Shown: positions 1 through 8,017 of the stretch, piece after piece | Layout of the letters: each line of letters starts with the position of its first letter | Numbering within the stretch: position 1 is the stretch's first letter | Assembly (NCBI GenBank): GCA_934292805.1 | Contig: CAKQXQ010000002.1 | Span: 1 to 64,000 of the forward strand | Origin: an uncultured Roseburia sp. | GTDB taxonomy: Bacteria; Bacillota; Clostridia; Lachnospirales; Lachnospiraceae | Direction of reading: 5' to 3' | Length of the DNA stretch: 64,000 bases | Made by a program: the position numbers and the translations under genes | Notes under the pieces: generated by a model | What the model saw: only the letters and a program-made list of their open reading frames with translations | What the model was told of the DNA's origin: nothing | Databases searched by the model: none

Positions 1-75
1 GCGGAACTGGCAGACGCGCAGGACTTAAAATCCTGTTGTAGCGATACAGTACCGGTTCGATTCCGGTCGCCGGCA
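1..75 (+). tRNA. tRNA-Leu(UAA), 5' truncated by the window edge
   Basis: The anticodon stem-loop (GGACTTAAAATCC) carries anticodon TAA, which reads UUA leucine codons. A long variable arm follows, typical of leucine tRNAs. The T arm is ACCGG-TTCGATT-CCGGT at 51-67. The 3' acceptor strand CGCCGGC (68-74) is followed by discriminator A75, as leucine tRNAs require. No CCA is encoded, so it must be added by an enzyme such as the cca product at 48.5 kb. About 10 bases of the 5' acceptor strand and D arm lie before base 1. Confidence 0.93.
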
Positions 76-81
76 TTAAGA

Positions 82-124
82 AGTCTTAAGTGTTGAATGA
101 GTTCAGCATTTAGGGCTTTTTTTT
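82..124 (+). terminator. Rho-independent terminator of the tRNA transcript
   Basis: A 16-bp stem containing several G-U pairs joins 82-97 to 102-117 with a TGAG loop. It is followed by a T tract at 117-124. It lies 6 bases after the tRNA. Confidence 0.8.
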
Positions 125-139
125 ATGCAATAGGAAACT
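121..139 (+). repeat. 19-bp repeat, copy 1
   Basis: TTTTATGCAATAGGAAACT occurs here and again at 33725-33743. In both places it starts inside the T tract of a terminator. Here it continues as a short inverted repeat, GGAAAC-tcc-GTTTCC. It may be a dispersed short palindromic repeat. Confidence 0.5.
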
Positions 140-150
140 CCGTTTCCATT

Positions 151-205
151 ACATAAAAAATACACCGGTCGTCTGGATGTGTGACCAGACTGCCGGTGTG
201 TTTTT
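151..205. terminator. Bidirectional terminator between the tRNA and the SulP gene
   Basis: Arms 162-176 and 185-199 form a long stem (ACACCGG...CCGGTGT) with an internal mismatch. There is a T run at 201-205 on the plus strand and an A run at 155-160 that reads as U on the minus strand. It lies just downstream of the minus-strand SulP stop codon. Confidence 0.85.
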
Positions 206-238
206 AGTGCATAATGAAAGACATGGAAAGTGTAATAA

Positions 239-1885
239 TTATTTTACCAGTGCCTCAGCATAATCTAATGCTTCTATTATATTTTCATGGAAGTTGTCTT
301 TTCCAACCAGTTCCACAAAACCATCTTTTTCCATAACACGCATTGGCTGCTCGTTGACATGCGAGAAAATAAGTGTGATATTTTTTCTCTTGGCACGGTC
401 AGCTAATTCACGTAATGACTTCATCGCACTGGCATCAATAGCCGGAACGCTTCGCATACGGATCACAACTACACGTGTGTGATGATTGCTGTTAATGTTT
501 AAAATCTGATCTGCTGCAGCAAAGAACATCGGACCGCAGATCTCAAATACGCTGATAGAATGAGGAATGTCACGGAGTTTTTCCGCCTCACCAGGTGTAA
601 TGTCCGGAGAATCTGCATATTTCCATGCTTTGATATCAGCTGTTTCAGCCATACGCTTCATGAAAAGTAAAGCAGCAAGAACAACACCGATCTCGATTGC
701 AACGACAAGATCAAAAAAGACAGTTAAGAAAAAGGTTGCAACAAGTACGATAATATCGCTCTTTGGAGCTGTTTTGCAAAGACGGAAGAAAGAGGTCCAG
801 TCAGCCATATTTGCAGCGACAACGAGAAGAACCGCAGCGAGTGTTGTCATAGGGATCAATGCGGCAAGAGGCATTAAAACAAGGAGAATTACTGTTAAAG
901 TAATACAGTGTACGATACCGGCGATCGGAGTACGTCCACCGTTACGCACGTTGGCAGCAGTTCTTGCGATAGCTCCTGTTGCAGGAATACCGCCGAAGAG
1001 ACCGGAGAAAATATTACCAAGTCCCTGACCGATCAGCTCGGCATTGGATTTATGTGTGTCACCGATCATACCGTCAGATACAACTGCGGAAAGAAGGGAT
1101 TCAATACCTGCGAGGATTGCAATTGTAAAAGCAGGAGAAAGCATCTTCTGAACCAGTTCCATGGAAAGTGCAGGAACATGGAAAGAAGGAAAAGCAGAAT
1201 TCAGTTCGCCATAAACGCTGCCGATCGTGTTGACCGGAAGCTTTGCAAAAAATACAATTGCGGTTGTAATAATGATCGCAACAAGGGATCCCGGGATTTT
1301 ATCTGTGATCTTCGGCCATACAAGCATGATCGCAACAGCGATGGCACCGATCAGAAGAGTGGTAGGATCAATTGTTTTGATATTTTTAATATAGGCGATC
1401 ACTTTCTCAAGAAATTCGGAAGGAACAGAATCGATTTTAAGACCGAAAAAATCCTTCAGCTGTCCGACGAATAAGGTTACTGCGATACCACATGTAAAAC
1501 CAGTTGTGATCGTATAAGGAATATACTTGATCAGAGAACCGAAACGGCAGATTCCCATGATCACTAAAATAATTCCGGCGAGGATCGTTGCAACAATAAG
1601 ACCGTCTGTACCGTAATCGGTAACAATACCATATATAATAACAACAAATGCTGCAGTCGGACCACCGATCTGGACGCGGCTGCCGCCAAAGAAAGAAATA
1701 AAAAATCCGGCAATGATCGCAGTGTAAAGACCCTGCTCAGGACCAACGCCGGAGGCGATTGCGAGGGCGATAGAAAGTGGAAGGGCAATGATCGCTACAA
1801 TGATTCCGGAAATAATATCTTTGATCAGCTGATCTTTGGAATATCCCTTCATGACGTCAAAAAGTTTTGGTTTTAATTCGTTCAT
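239..1885 (-). CDS. SulP family anion transporter with STAS domain
   Basis: This 548-residue membrane protein belongs to the SulP/SLC26 family (sulfate, bicarbonate and related anions). About the first 400 residues are a run of hydrophobic helices with the family segment GGPTAAFVVIIYG near residue 75. The C-terminal ~110 residues form a cytoplasmic STAS domain with the DASAMKSLRELADRA signature. Full family length. The start is supported by an AAAGGA ribosome binding site a few bases upstream. The anion cannot be told from sequence; sulfate is only the default guess. It is transcribed alone and divergently from the iscR-type gene. Confidence 0.9.
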   Translation of the reverse strand: MNELKPKLFDVMKGYSKDQLIKDIISGIIVAIIALPLSIALAIASGVGPEQGLYTAIIAGFFISFFGGSRVQIGGPTAAFVVIIYGIVTDYGTDGLIVATILAGIILVIMGICRFGSLIKYIPYTITTGFTCGIAVTLFVGQLKDFFGLKIDSVPSEFLEKVIAYIKNIKTIDPTTLLIGAIAVAIMLVWPKITDKIPGSLVAIIITTAIVFFAKLPVNTIGSVYGELNSAFPSFHVPALSMELVQKMLSPAFTIAILAGIESLLSAVVSDGMIGDTHKSNAELIGQGLGNIFSGLFGGIPATGAIARTAANVRNGGRTPIAGIVHCITLTVILLVLMPLAALIPMTTLAAVLLVVAANMADWTSFFRLCKTAPKSDIIVLVATFFLTVFFDLVVAIEIGVVLAALLFMKRMAETADIKAWKYADSPDITPGEAEKLRDIPHSISVFEICGPMFFAAADQILNINSNHHTRVVVIRMRSVPAIDASAMKSLRELADRAKRKNITLIFSHVNEQPMRVMEKDGFVELVGKDNFHENIIEALDYAEALVK

Positions 1886-1968
1886 GATAAATTATCCTTT
1901 CAAAGTATGAATGCCAGACAGTTTGCCTGGTAAAAAATATATAAAAATTATTAAAAAAATATAAACAC

Positions 1969-1990
1969 GCAAGATAAAATTTTATCATGC
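1969..1990. promoter_or_regulatory. 22-bp palindrome in the SulP/iscR intergenic region
   Basis: The core GATAAAATTTTATC (1973-1986) is a perfect palindrome, extended outward by GCA/TGC with one mismatched pair. It lies about 85 bases upstream of the SulP start, in a stretch where a minus-strand promoter would be expected. Probably an operator; the regulator is unknown. Confidence 0.4.
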
Positions 1991-2095
1991 AAAAATATGG
2001 ATTTCAAGGCAGTTTTTTAATAAAATTACGAAAAGCATGTATTTCTCGGGATACATCGATAAAAATTCTACATATAATGGAAATGAGAAATCCCA

Positions 2096-2124
2096 TTGAC
2101 ACAGTATGAATAGGGGAATATACT
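2096..2124 (+). promoter_or_regulatory. Sigma-A promoter of the iscR-type gene
   Basis: TTGACA (2096-2101), a 17-base spacer and TATACT (2119-2124). This leaves an untranslated leader of roughly 80 bases before the ATG at 2209. Confidence 0.8.
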
Positions 2125-2208
2125 TGAAAATAATTGTAGAGTTTTGCAGTGTACGAATGTAAGAATTATGAAATGAACTGCAAATGTGAAAGTAAAGAGG
2201 TATATATA

Positions 2209-2643
2209 ATGAAAGTGTCAACAAAAGGAAGATATGCATTAAGATTAATGTTAGATCTTGCAGTGAATAACACGGGGGAACCGATCAGCCTGAAAGATAT
2301 CGCAAAGCGTCAGGGGATTTCTGACAAATATCTGGAGCAGATCATTTCCGTATTAAATAAGGCGAAGTTTGTAAAAAGTGTGCGGGGCGCACAGGGAGGA
2401 TATATTCTGACAAAGAGACCGGACGAATATACAGTAGGAATGATCCTTCGACTGACAGAGGGAAGCCTGGCACCGGTGGCCTGTGTGGAAGAGAGTGAAA
2501 GCTGTGAAAAATTTCACGATTGTGCGACTGCACTTGTCTGGCACAAGATGAACGAAGCAATTAATCAGGTTGTGGATCACATGACACTGCAGGATCTGGT
2601 AGATTACGAACAAAGAAATTGCTGCGATGATTATGTCATATAG
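2209..2643 (+). CDS. iscR: Rrf2/IscR-type Fe-S-responsive transcriptional regulator
   Basis: 144 residues with the Rrf2 winged-helix signature at the N-terminus (MKVSTKGRYALRLMLDLA) and the recognition segment GISDKYLEQIISVL. Three cysteines at 92, 99 and 105 sit where IscR binds its [2Fe-2S] cluster. The protein is therefore likely an iron-sulfur sensor controlling cluster assembly. The start was chosen at 2209 because of an AGAGG ribosome binding site 8 bases upstream; an in-frame ATG at 2149 has none and adds non-family sequence. In many Clostridia this gene precedes iscS-iscU directly; here iscS lies 4.1 kb downstream. The symbol is by family, not proven function. Confidence 0.85.
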   Translation: MKVSTKGRYALRLMLDLAVNNTGEPISLKDIAKRQGISDKYLEQIISVLNKAKFVKSVRGAQGGYILTKRPDEYTVGMILRLTEGSLAPVACVEESESCEKFHDCATALVWHKMNEAINQVVDHMTLQDLVDYEQRNCCDDYVI

Positions 2644-2695
2644 AATAAAATTAATCAATAAAAGAGAATAAATTTAATCATTTCAAACCACTCAT

Positions 2696-2812
2696 ATGCA
2701 TGATAATATAAAATCAGATTCGTTGATATATTTTAATGAAAGTTGTAAAAAACATTTGCAGCTGCCAAAAGATTGCTGCGTGGTGCGAAAAATTAATTTT
2801 CCGCCTCTATGA
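2696..2812 (+). other. Possible 38-codon leader ORF upstream of the leuA fusion
   Basis: An open frame runs from ATG 2696 to TGA 2810-2812 and ends inside the left arm of the terminator hairpin below. A ribosome reaching its end would cover that arm, as in translational attenuation. It has no clear ribosome binding site and is not rich in leucine codons. TGGT followed by GCGAAAA within it recalls the T-box antiterminator bulge, but no specifier stem was recognised. Either the leader peptide or a degenerate T-box is possible; both are unproven. Confidence 0.35.
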
Positions 2813-2837
2813 TAGGAATCGTAGAGGTAGTTTTTTT
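2804..2837 (+). terminator. Leader terminator (attenuator) before the leuA fusion
   Basis: A 9-bp stem, CCTCTATGA (2804-2812) with TCGTAGAGG (2819-2827), has a 6-base loop and is followed by seven T at 2831-2837. It lies 34 bases before the start codon of the downstream gene and not after an ordinary gene end, so it probably acts as a conditional terminator for the leucine-pathway gene. Confidence 0.7.
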
Positions 2838-2871
2838 GCCTGACGAAACCAAGAGAATGGAGAAAAATAAA

Positions 2872-4869
2872 ATGAAAAATGTAGAAAAATATGAAAGACA
2901 ATATTTTATGCCGCCAGTCTGTGAGTATGACTGGGCGAAGAAAGATCATATTGAGAAAGCACCTATCTGGTGTTCTGTCGATCTTCGTGATGGAAATCAG
3001 GCATTGATCGAACCGATGAGCCTTGATGAGAAGCTGGAGTTTTTCCAGATGCTTGTCGATATTGGATTTAAAGAGATCGAAGTTGGATTTCCGGCTGCAT
3101 CTGAGACAGAATACATTTTCATGAGAACACTGATCGAGCGTGATATGATCCCGGATGATGTTACAGTACAGGTTCTGACTCAGGCAAGAGAGCATATTAT
3201 CAAGAAGACATTCGAAGCAGTAAAAGGTGCTCCGCATGCAGTGATCCATCTGTACAATTCAACCTCAGTTGCACAGCGTGAGCAGGTATTTAAAAAAGAC
3301 AAAGAGCAGATCAAGCAGCTTGCGATCGATGGTGCAAAATTATTAAAACAGCTTGCAAATGAGACAGAAGGAAATTTCTCATTTGAGTACAGTCCGGAGA
3401 GCTTTCATGGAACCGAAGTGGATTATGCAGTGGAAGTATGTAATGCAGTACTGGACGTATGGCAGCCATCTGCAGAAAATAAGGCGATCATCAATATTCC
3501 TGCAACGGTTGAGACAGCTATGCCACATGTATTCGCTACCCAGATTGAGTATGTGAGCAAAAATCTGAAATATCGTGATAATGTCGTATTAAGCCTGCAT
3601 CCACACAATGACAGAGGATGCGGTGTCAGCGATGCGGAACTTGGTATTCTGGCAGGAGCTGACAGAATTGAAGGAACTTTGTTTGGCAACGGAGAACGTA
3701 CCGGTAATGTAGATATTATTACAGTAGCAATGAATATGTATTCTTATGGTGTTGACCCGCAATTGGATTTTTCCAATATGCCTTATATCCGCGATGTTTA
3801 CGAGCGTCTGACAAGAATGCATGTAAGTGACCGTCAGCCATATGCAGGCAATCTTGTATTCTCTGCATTCTCCGGTTCACATCAGGATGCGATCGCAAAA
3901 GGTATGGCATGGAGAGAAGAGAAGAAGCTTACAAAGTGGACGGTTCCGTATCTGCCGATCGATCCGGTAGATGTAGGAAGAACCTACGATTCAGATGTGA
4001 TCCGTATCAACAGCCAGTCCGGTAAAGGCGGTATCAGCTACATCCTGAAACAGAACTTCTCACTTTCAGTTCCGGAGAAAATGCGTGAGGAAGTCGGTTA
4101 TGCAGTGAAACAGGTTTCAGACGAAGAACACAAAGAATTGTCTCCACAGTGGGTATATGAGATTTTTGAAGATAATTATATTAATTATACTCCTCATTTC
4201 CAGATCACAGAATGCCATTTCAGACAGGATGATGGAATTATGGCAGAAGCAACCATCCAGTATGGAGAAAAGAAAACGGTTGTAGATGCCAACGGAAACG
4301 GACGACTGGATGCAGTCAGCAACACGATCAAGCAGTACTTTAACATCAGCTACGAACTGTCTACATATGAAGAACATGCCCTGTCCCAGGGATCTTCATC
4401 AAAGGCTATGGCATATGTCGGAATCACCTGTGACGGAAAGCATTACTGGGGGGCCGGAATAGACGAAGATATCATTAAAGCATCCATTCATGCACTTGTT
4501 GTTGCGGTTAATAAAATTCCGAAAATGACAGAAGATGAGAATCATCAGGATGACCGCCTTGTGGCAATGCTTAACTATATCCAGACCAATTATCAGACAG
4601 TAACACTGGAAGACATGGCATCACAGTTCCATCTTTCAGAACCGTATATTTCCAAATATATCAAGGATAAATCAGGAAAGACATTCGGTGAACATGTAGC
4701 CCGTATCCGCATGAAACGTGCAAAGTCACTTCTGAAAAATGGGAATATGACAGTGGAAAATATTTCATATGCTGTTGGTTATCAGAATGTGGAACATTTT
4801 AACCGTACCTTTAAGAAAACATTCGAGATGACACCGTTACAGTACCGTAACTTAAGCAGGGAATCCTGA
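2872..4869 (+). CDS. 2-isopropylmalate synthase fused to a C-terminal AraC-type DNA-binding domain
   Basis: 665 residues. Residues 1 to ~545 are a complete LeuA of the long type. It has a DRE-TIM-type barrel with CSVDLRDGNQAL near residue 34-45 and HPHNDRGCG near 243, and ends with the leucine-sensing dimer/regulatory domain (KAMAYVGITCDGKHYWG). It condenses 2-ketoisovalerate with acetyl-CoA, the first committed step to leucine. After a short linker, the last ~106 residues are a full AraC double helix-turn-helix (FHLSEPYISKYIKD, then VENISYAVGYQNVEHFNRTF and TPLQYR). One frame reads through the joint. The start was chosen at 2872 because GGAG lies 9 bases upstream; upstream in-frame ATGs (2809, 2857) lack a site. 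It is monocistronic, with its own leader and terminator. The AraC part could make it a leucine-responsive regulator as well as an enzyme; this is inference. Confidence 0.9.
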   Translation: MKNVEKYERQYFMPPVCEYDWAKKDHIEKAPIWCSVDLRDGNQALIEPMSLDEKLEFFQMLVDIGFKEIEVGFPAASETEYIFMRTLIERDMIPDDVTVQVLTQAREHIIKKTFEAVKGAPHAVIHLYNSTSVAQREQVFKKDKEQIKQLAIDGAKLLKQLANETEGNFSFEYSPESFHGTEVDYAVEVCNAVLDVWQPSAENKAIINIPATVETAMPHVFATQIEYVSKNLKYRDNVVLSLHPHNDRGCGVSDAELGILAGADRIEGTLFGNGERTGNVDIITVAMNMYSYGVDPQLDFSNMPYIRDVYERLTRMHVSDRQPYAGNLVFSAFSGSHQDAIAKGMAWREEKKLTKWTVPYLPIDPVDVGRTYDSDVIRINSQSGKGGISYILKQNFSLSVPEKMREEVGYAVKQVSDEEHKELSPQWVYEIFEDNYINYTPHFQITECHFRQDDGIMAEATIQYGEKKTVVDANGNGRLDAVSNTIKQYFNISYELSTYEEHALSQGSSSKAMAYVGITCDGKHYWGAGIDEDIIKASIHALVVAVNKIPKMTEDENHQDDRLVAMLNYIQTNYQTVTLEDMASQFHLSEPYISKYIKDKSGKTFGEHVARIRMKRAKSLLKNGNMTVENISYAVGYQNVEHFNRTFKKTFEMTPLQYRNLSRES

Positions 4870-4965
4870 TAAAGTTATGGCAGCGGAATTAAAATATCAA
4901 TATAAAAATTAGCATTTGTGGGTGTGGAAGTTTTAATTATCCGCAAATATCTGAGTCAGAAAAAG

Positions 4966-5022
4966 AGACTGCTGTGCCATGGAACACATGAGATATGTGT
5001 GCCATGGTACGCGGTCTTTTTT
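4966..5022 (+). terminator. Terminator after the leuA-araC fusion
   Basis: A long hairpin joins AGACTGC (4966-4972) to GCGGTCT (5011-5017), continues through a bulge into a 9-bp stem around CCATGG, and has an inner ACACAT/ATGTGT hairpin. T run at 5017-5022. Confidence 0.85.
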
Positions 5023-5050
5023 GCAGCCTGGAATTGCATGACGTGCACAA

Positions 5051-5079
5051 TTGACACGATATTTGACAAATATTATAAT
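5051..5079 (+). promoter_or_regulatory. Perfect-consensus sigma-A promoter
   Basis: TTGACA (5051-5056), exactly 17 bases, then TATAAT (5074-5079). It drives the membrane protein at 5126 and, by overlap, the alkyltransferase gene. Confidence 0.88.
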
Positions 5080-5125
5080 GGAAAAACACGAATAGTCCAT
5101 AATAAAAGAAAAAGAGGTGTCTTGC

Positions 5126-5947
5126 ATGAACGAAAAACAAAAACAGATTCTTTTGGCAATATTACCGATCGTGATCGCAATCCTATCATTTTTTGTGATC
5201 GCAGGCATTACTTCCAGTGTGGAATTTAACGCAAAAACCATCCAGTCACTGGATGAGAAGAAGACAACAGTGATGGAACTGACGGCAGCATCTACCGCAG
5301 CGTCAGCCGCGATCACACTGATCCCGGGGGATGTCGGAACGCCGATCGCTGACAAGCTGGCAGATCTGAGCGGATATTTTCTGATCGTACTCTGTGCGAT
5401 CTATCTGGAAAAATACCTGGTGACGATCACAGGTTATGCTGCATTTAAAATATTGATACCGATCGCATGCATCTGTTTTTCTGTGTATGTTCTCAGAAAG
5501 AAAGAAGCATGGAAGGCACTGGCGCAGAAAATTCTGCTCTTTGGACTGGCAGTATATCTGGTGATCCCTGCGAGTGTGAAGGTCTCAGACATGATCGAAA
5601 CAACATATGCATCCTCTATTGAGAATACAATCGATTCAGCAAAGCAGATAAGAGATGAGATCGAATCAGAGACCGGAGAGGATGGTTCAGGAATTTCGGA
5701 TGGAAAAGAGTCACAGGAAGATACGGATAGCACGAAAAAAGAAAGCTCCGGCGGTTTGCTTTCGGGACTTTTCTCAAAAGTACAGGACAGTGTGTCTGTG
5801 GCAACAACCAACGTGGAAAATGTGCTGAACCATTTTATTGAAGCACTTGCAATTTTACTTGTGACATCCTGTCTGATACCGATTCTGGTATTGGTTTTCT
5901 TTGTGTGGCTTGTGAAGATGCTGATCGGAAGGAGACTTGAAGCATGA
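5126..5947 (+). CDS. Membrane protein of unknown function
   Basis: 273 residues. Hydrophobic helices are near residues 8-27, 80-100, 105-120 and 133-150, with another strong one near 235-260. Between them, about residues 160-225, lies a hydrophilic stretch rich in Ser, Asp, Glu and Lys. The protein ends with a short basic tail (RRLEA). I do not recognise the family. ATG 5126 has AGAGG 8 bases upstream. The stop overlaps the next start as ATGA (5944-5947), so translation of the alkyltransferase fusion is probably coupled to it. A functional link to alkylation repair is only suggested by this coupling. Confidence 0.8.
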   Translation: MNEKQKQILLAILPIVIAILSFFVIAGITSSVEFNAKTIQSLDEKKTTVMELTAASTAASAAITLIPGDVGTPIADKLADLSGYFLIVLCAIYLEKYLVTITGYAAFKILIPIACICFSVYVLRKKEAWKALAQKILLFGLAVYLVIPASVKVSDMIETTYASSIENTIDSAKQIRDEIESETGEDGSGISDGKESQEDTDSTKKESSGGLLSGLFSKVQDSVSVATTNVENVLNHFIEALAILLVTSCLIPILVLVFFVWLVKMLIGRRLEA

Positions 5948-6564
5948 AAACAAGAGAAGAAGCTGTAAACTATGGTTTGTCTTTTCCGGATACTTATATG
6001 GAGACACCATTTCATGATCCGGGCTGGCAGCTTGTCCGTTCCCGTGAAAATACAAAAGCCTTTCTGTGGGTTTATGAACGGAATGGTTATGTGAATCTGA
6101 ATGTGAAAGTCCTGCCTGAGTGGCGTGAGTTCTGGAGAGAAGCTTACGAGTCAGTTATTCCGGGATATCACCAGAACAAGGAGCATTGGAATACGATCAT
6201 TCTGGATGGGACGATACCGGATGAAGAGATAAAGCGGATGATCGCAGAAAGCTATGATATCATCACAGACAGCCCGAGAAAACGAATTTATGAAGCAGTG
6301 AGAAGGATCCCGAAGGGAAAAGTTGCCACATATGGTAAAGTGGCGGAGCTGGCCGGAAATCCTGGAATGTCCAGAGCAGTCGGAAATGCCCTGCATCATA
6401 ATCCGGATCCGGTGAATATCCCATGCTACCGTGTTGTAAATGCGAAGGGAGAGCTGGCAGGTGCTTTTGCGTTTGGCGGTGAGAATGCACAGGCAAGATT
6501 GCTGGAAGCGGATGGAATTGAAGTAGTAAATGGCAGAGTGGATCTGAAAAAATACGGAATGTAA
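5944..6564 (+). CDS. YjbR/MmcQ domain fused to O6-alkylguanine-DNA alkyltransferase domain
   Basis: 206 residues. The first ~108 are a YjbR (MmcQ-like) fold, recognised by the DTYMETPFHDPGW and YVNLNVKV segments. The C-terminal ~95 residues are an alkyltransferase DNA-binding/active-site domain (GKVATYGKVAELAGNP, AVGNALHHNPDPVNIPCYR). Alkyltransferases move an alkyl group from O6-alkylguanine to the cysteine of PCHR. Here that cysteine is kept (C161) but the histidine that activates it is tyrosine (Y162). The protein may still repair DNA by direct reversal, or may bind lesions without efficient transfer. Start codon overlaps the upstream stop. Confidence 0.88.
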   Translation: MKTREEAVNYGLSFPDTYMETPFHDPGWQLVRSRENTKAFLWVYERNGYVNLNVKVLPEWREFWREAYESVIPGYHQNKEHWNTIILDGTIPDEEIKRMIAESYDIITDSPRKRIYEAVRRIPKGKVATYGKVAELAGNPGMSRAVGNALHHNPDPVNIPCYRVVNAKGELAGAFAFGGENAQARLLEADGIEVVNGRVDLKKYGM

Positions 6565-6615
6565 GAATCTGGATGGATTTAATATAAAAATCTAAGTAAA
6601 AATAGAAATCCTACC

Positions 6616-6643
6616 TTGACAATAGGAAATAATGCGTTATAAT
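6616..6643 (+). promoter_or_regulatory. Sigma-A promoter of iscS-iscU
   Basis: TTGACA (6616-6621), 16-base spacer, TATAAT (6638-6643). The spacer starts ATAGGAAA, similar to ATAGGGGAA in the spacer of the iscR promoter. That could be a shared IscR-type operator. The leader to the iscS ATG is about 120 bases. Confidence 0.78.
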
Positions 6644-6768
6644 ACTTATATCATATCAAATAACTAGGAAATGAATTCGGCTTTGAACCAATATCCATAT
6701 CCCGGTAGATAAGATAGTAAAGCGGTAAGAGGAAAATAACCGCAAGGATAAGAAAGAGGTACAAAGGT

Positions 6769-7968
6769 ATGAGTAAGTTGATTTACTTAGATAACGCAGC
6801 GACAACACAGGTATATCCGGAGGTGTTGGAGGCAATGCTGCCGTATTTTTCAGAAGTATACAGTAATCCGTCCGCAATATATAGCTTTGCGGGGGAGAGC
6901 AAGAAAGCAGTTGATAAAGCAAGAACATCTGTTGCACAGCTGATCAATGCGAAGACAGATGAGATTTATTTTACAGGCGGCGGAAGTGAGTCCGATAACT
7001 GGGCATTAAAGGCAACCGCAGATGCTTATGCATCAAAAGGAAAACATATCATTACAAGCACGATCGAACATCATGCAATCCTTCACACATGCGAATATCT
7101 TGAGAAAAAGGGCTTTGAGATCACATATGTCAATGTGGATGAGAATGGTAAATTAAAACTTGATGAACTTGAGGCTGCGATCCGTCCGGATACGATCCTG
7201 ATCTCAGTCATGACTGCAAACAACGAGATCGGAACGATCCAGCCGATCAAAGAGATCGGACGAATCGCACATGAGCATGGTGTATTATTCCACACAGATG
7301 CGGTACAGGCATTCGGACATATTCCGATTGATGTGGATGAGATGAATATTGATATGTTGAGTGCAAGCGGACATAAGATCAACGGACCAAAGGGCATCGG
7401 TGTAATGTATATCCGCAAAGGCGTGAAGATCCTTTCCTTCATCCATGGAGGCGCACAGGAGAGAAAACGTCGTGCAGGCACTTTAAATGTACCTGGAATT
7501 GTTGGTATTGGCAAAGCAGCAGAGCTTGCACAGAATACGATGGCAGAGAGAAGTGCAAAAGAGATTGCATTAAGAGATCATCTGATCGACAGAATCCTTG
7601 CAGAGATTCCTTATGCAAGATTAAATGGTGACAGACATGACCGTCTGCCGAACAATGTGAATATATGTTTTCGTTATATTGAGGGAGAATCTATGCTGAT
7701 TCTTTTAGACCAGCTTGGAGTCTGTGCATCAAGCGGTTCAGCTTGTACATCAGGATCCCTGGATCCATCTCATGTATTACTTGCAATCGGACTTCCACAT
7801 GAGATCGCACATGGTTCTCTTCGTCTTACCCTGTCAGAGAAAAATACGATGCAGGAATTAGATTTTGTAGTAGACGAATTAAAGAAGATCATTGAACGTT
7901 TGAGAAGCATGTCTCCATTATATGAAGATTTCCTGAAAAAGGAAGCAGCAAAAGCTGCCGGAAAATAA
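6769..7968 (+). CDS. iscS: Cysteine desulfurase, NifS/IscS type
   Basis: 399 residues, a PLP enzyme that takes sulfur from cysteine and passes it as a persulfide to the scaffold protein. It starts with the family signature MSKLIYLDNAATT. The PLP lysine is K203 in SASGHKINGPKG, and the persulfide cysteine is C326 in SSGSACTSGS, with the group I loop of IscS/NifS. It is followed after 49 bases by iscU in the same transcript. The promoter lies at 6616 and the likely regulator is the IscR-type protein at 2209. Confidence 0.95.
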   Translation: MSKLIYLDNAATTQVYPEVLEAMLPYFSEVYSNPSAIYSFAGESKKAVDKARTSVAQLINAKTDEIYFTGGGSESDNWALKATADAYASKGKHIITSTIEHHAILHTCEYLEKKGFEITYVNVDENGKLKLDELEAAIRPDTILISVMTANNEIGTIQPIKEIGRIAHEHGVLFHTDAVQAFGHIPIDVDEMNIDMLSASGHKINGPKGIGVMYIRKGVKILSFIHGGAQERKRRAGTLNVPGIVGIGKAAELAQNTMAERSAKEIALRDHLIDRILAEIPYARLNGDRHDRLPNNVNICFRYIEGESMLILLDQLGVCASSGSACTSGSLDPSHVLLAIGLPHEIAHGSLRLTLSEKNTMQELDFVVDELKKIIERLRSMSPLYEDFLKKEAAKAAGK

Positions 7969-8017
7969 TGGATTGAAAGACAGAACAGTGGAATAAGAGA
8001 GAAAGCAGGAATAGAAT

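Noticed and set aside
908..1474. 188-codon frame antisense to the SulP gene
   Set aside because: Shadow frame with no start signal inside a well-supported gene.
2644..2830. Canonical T-box riboswitch before the leuA fusion
   Set aside because: Only a TGGT-GCGAAAA resemblance and a terminator are present; the AT-rich upstream DNA shows no stem I, specifier loop or full GGTGGNACCGCG sequence.
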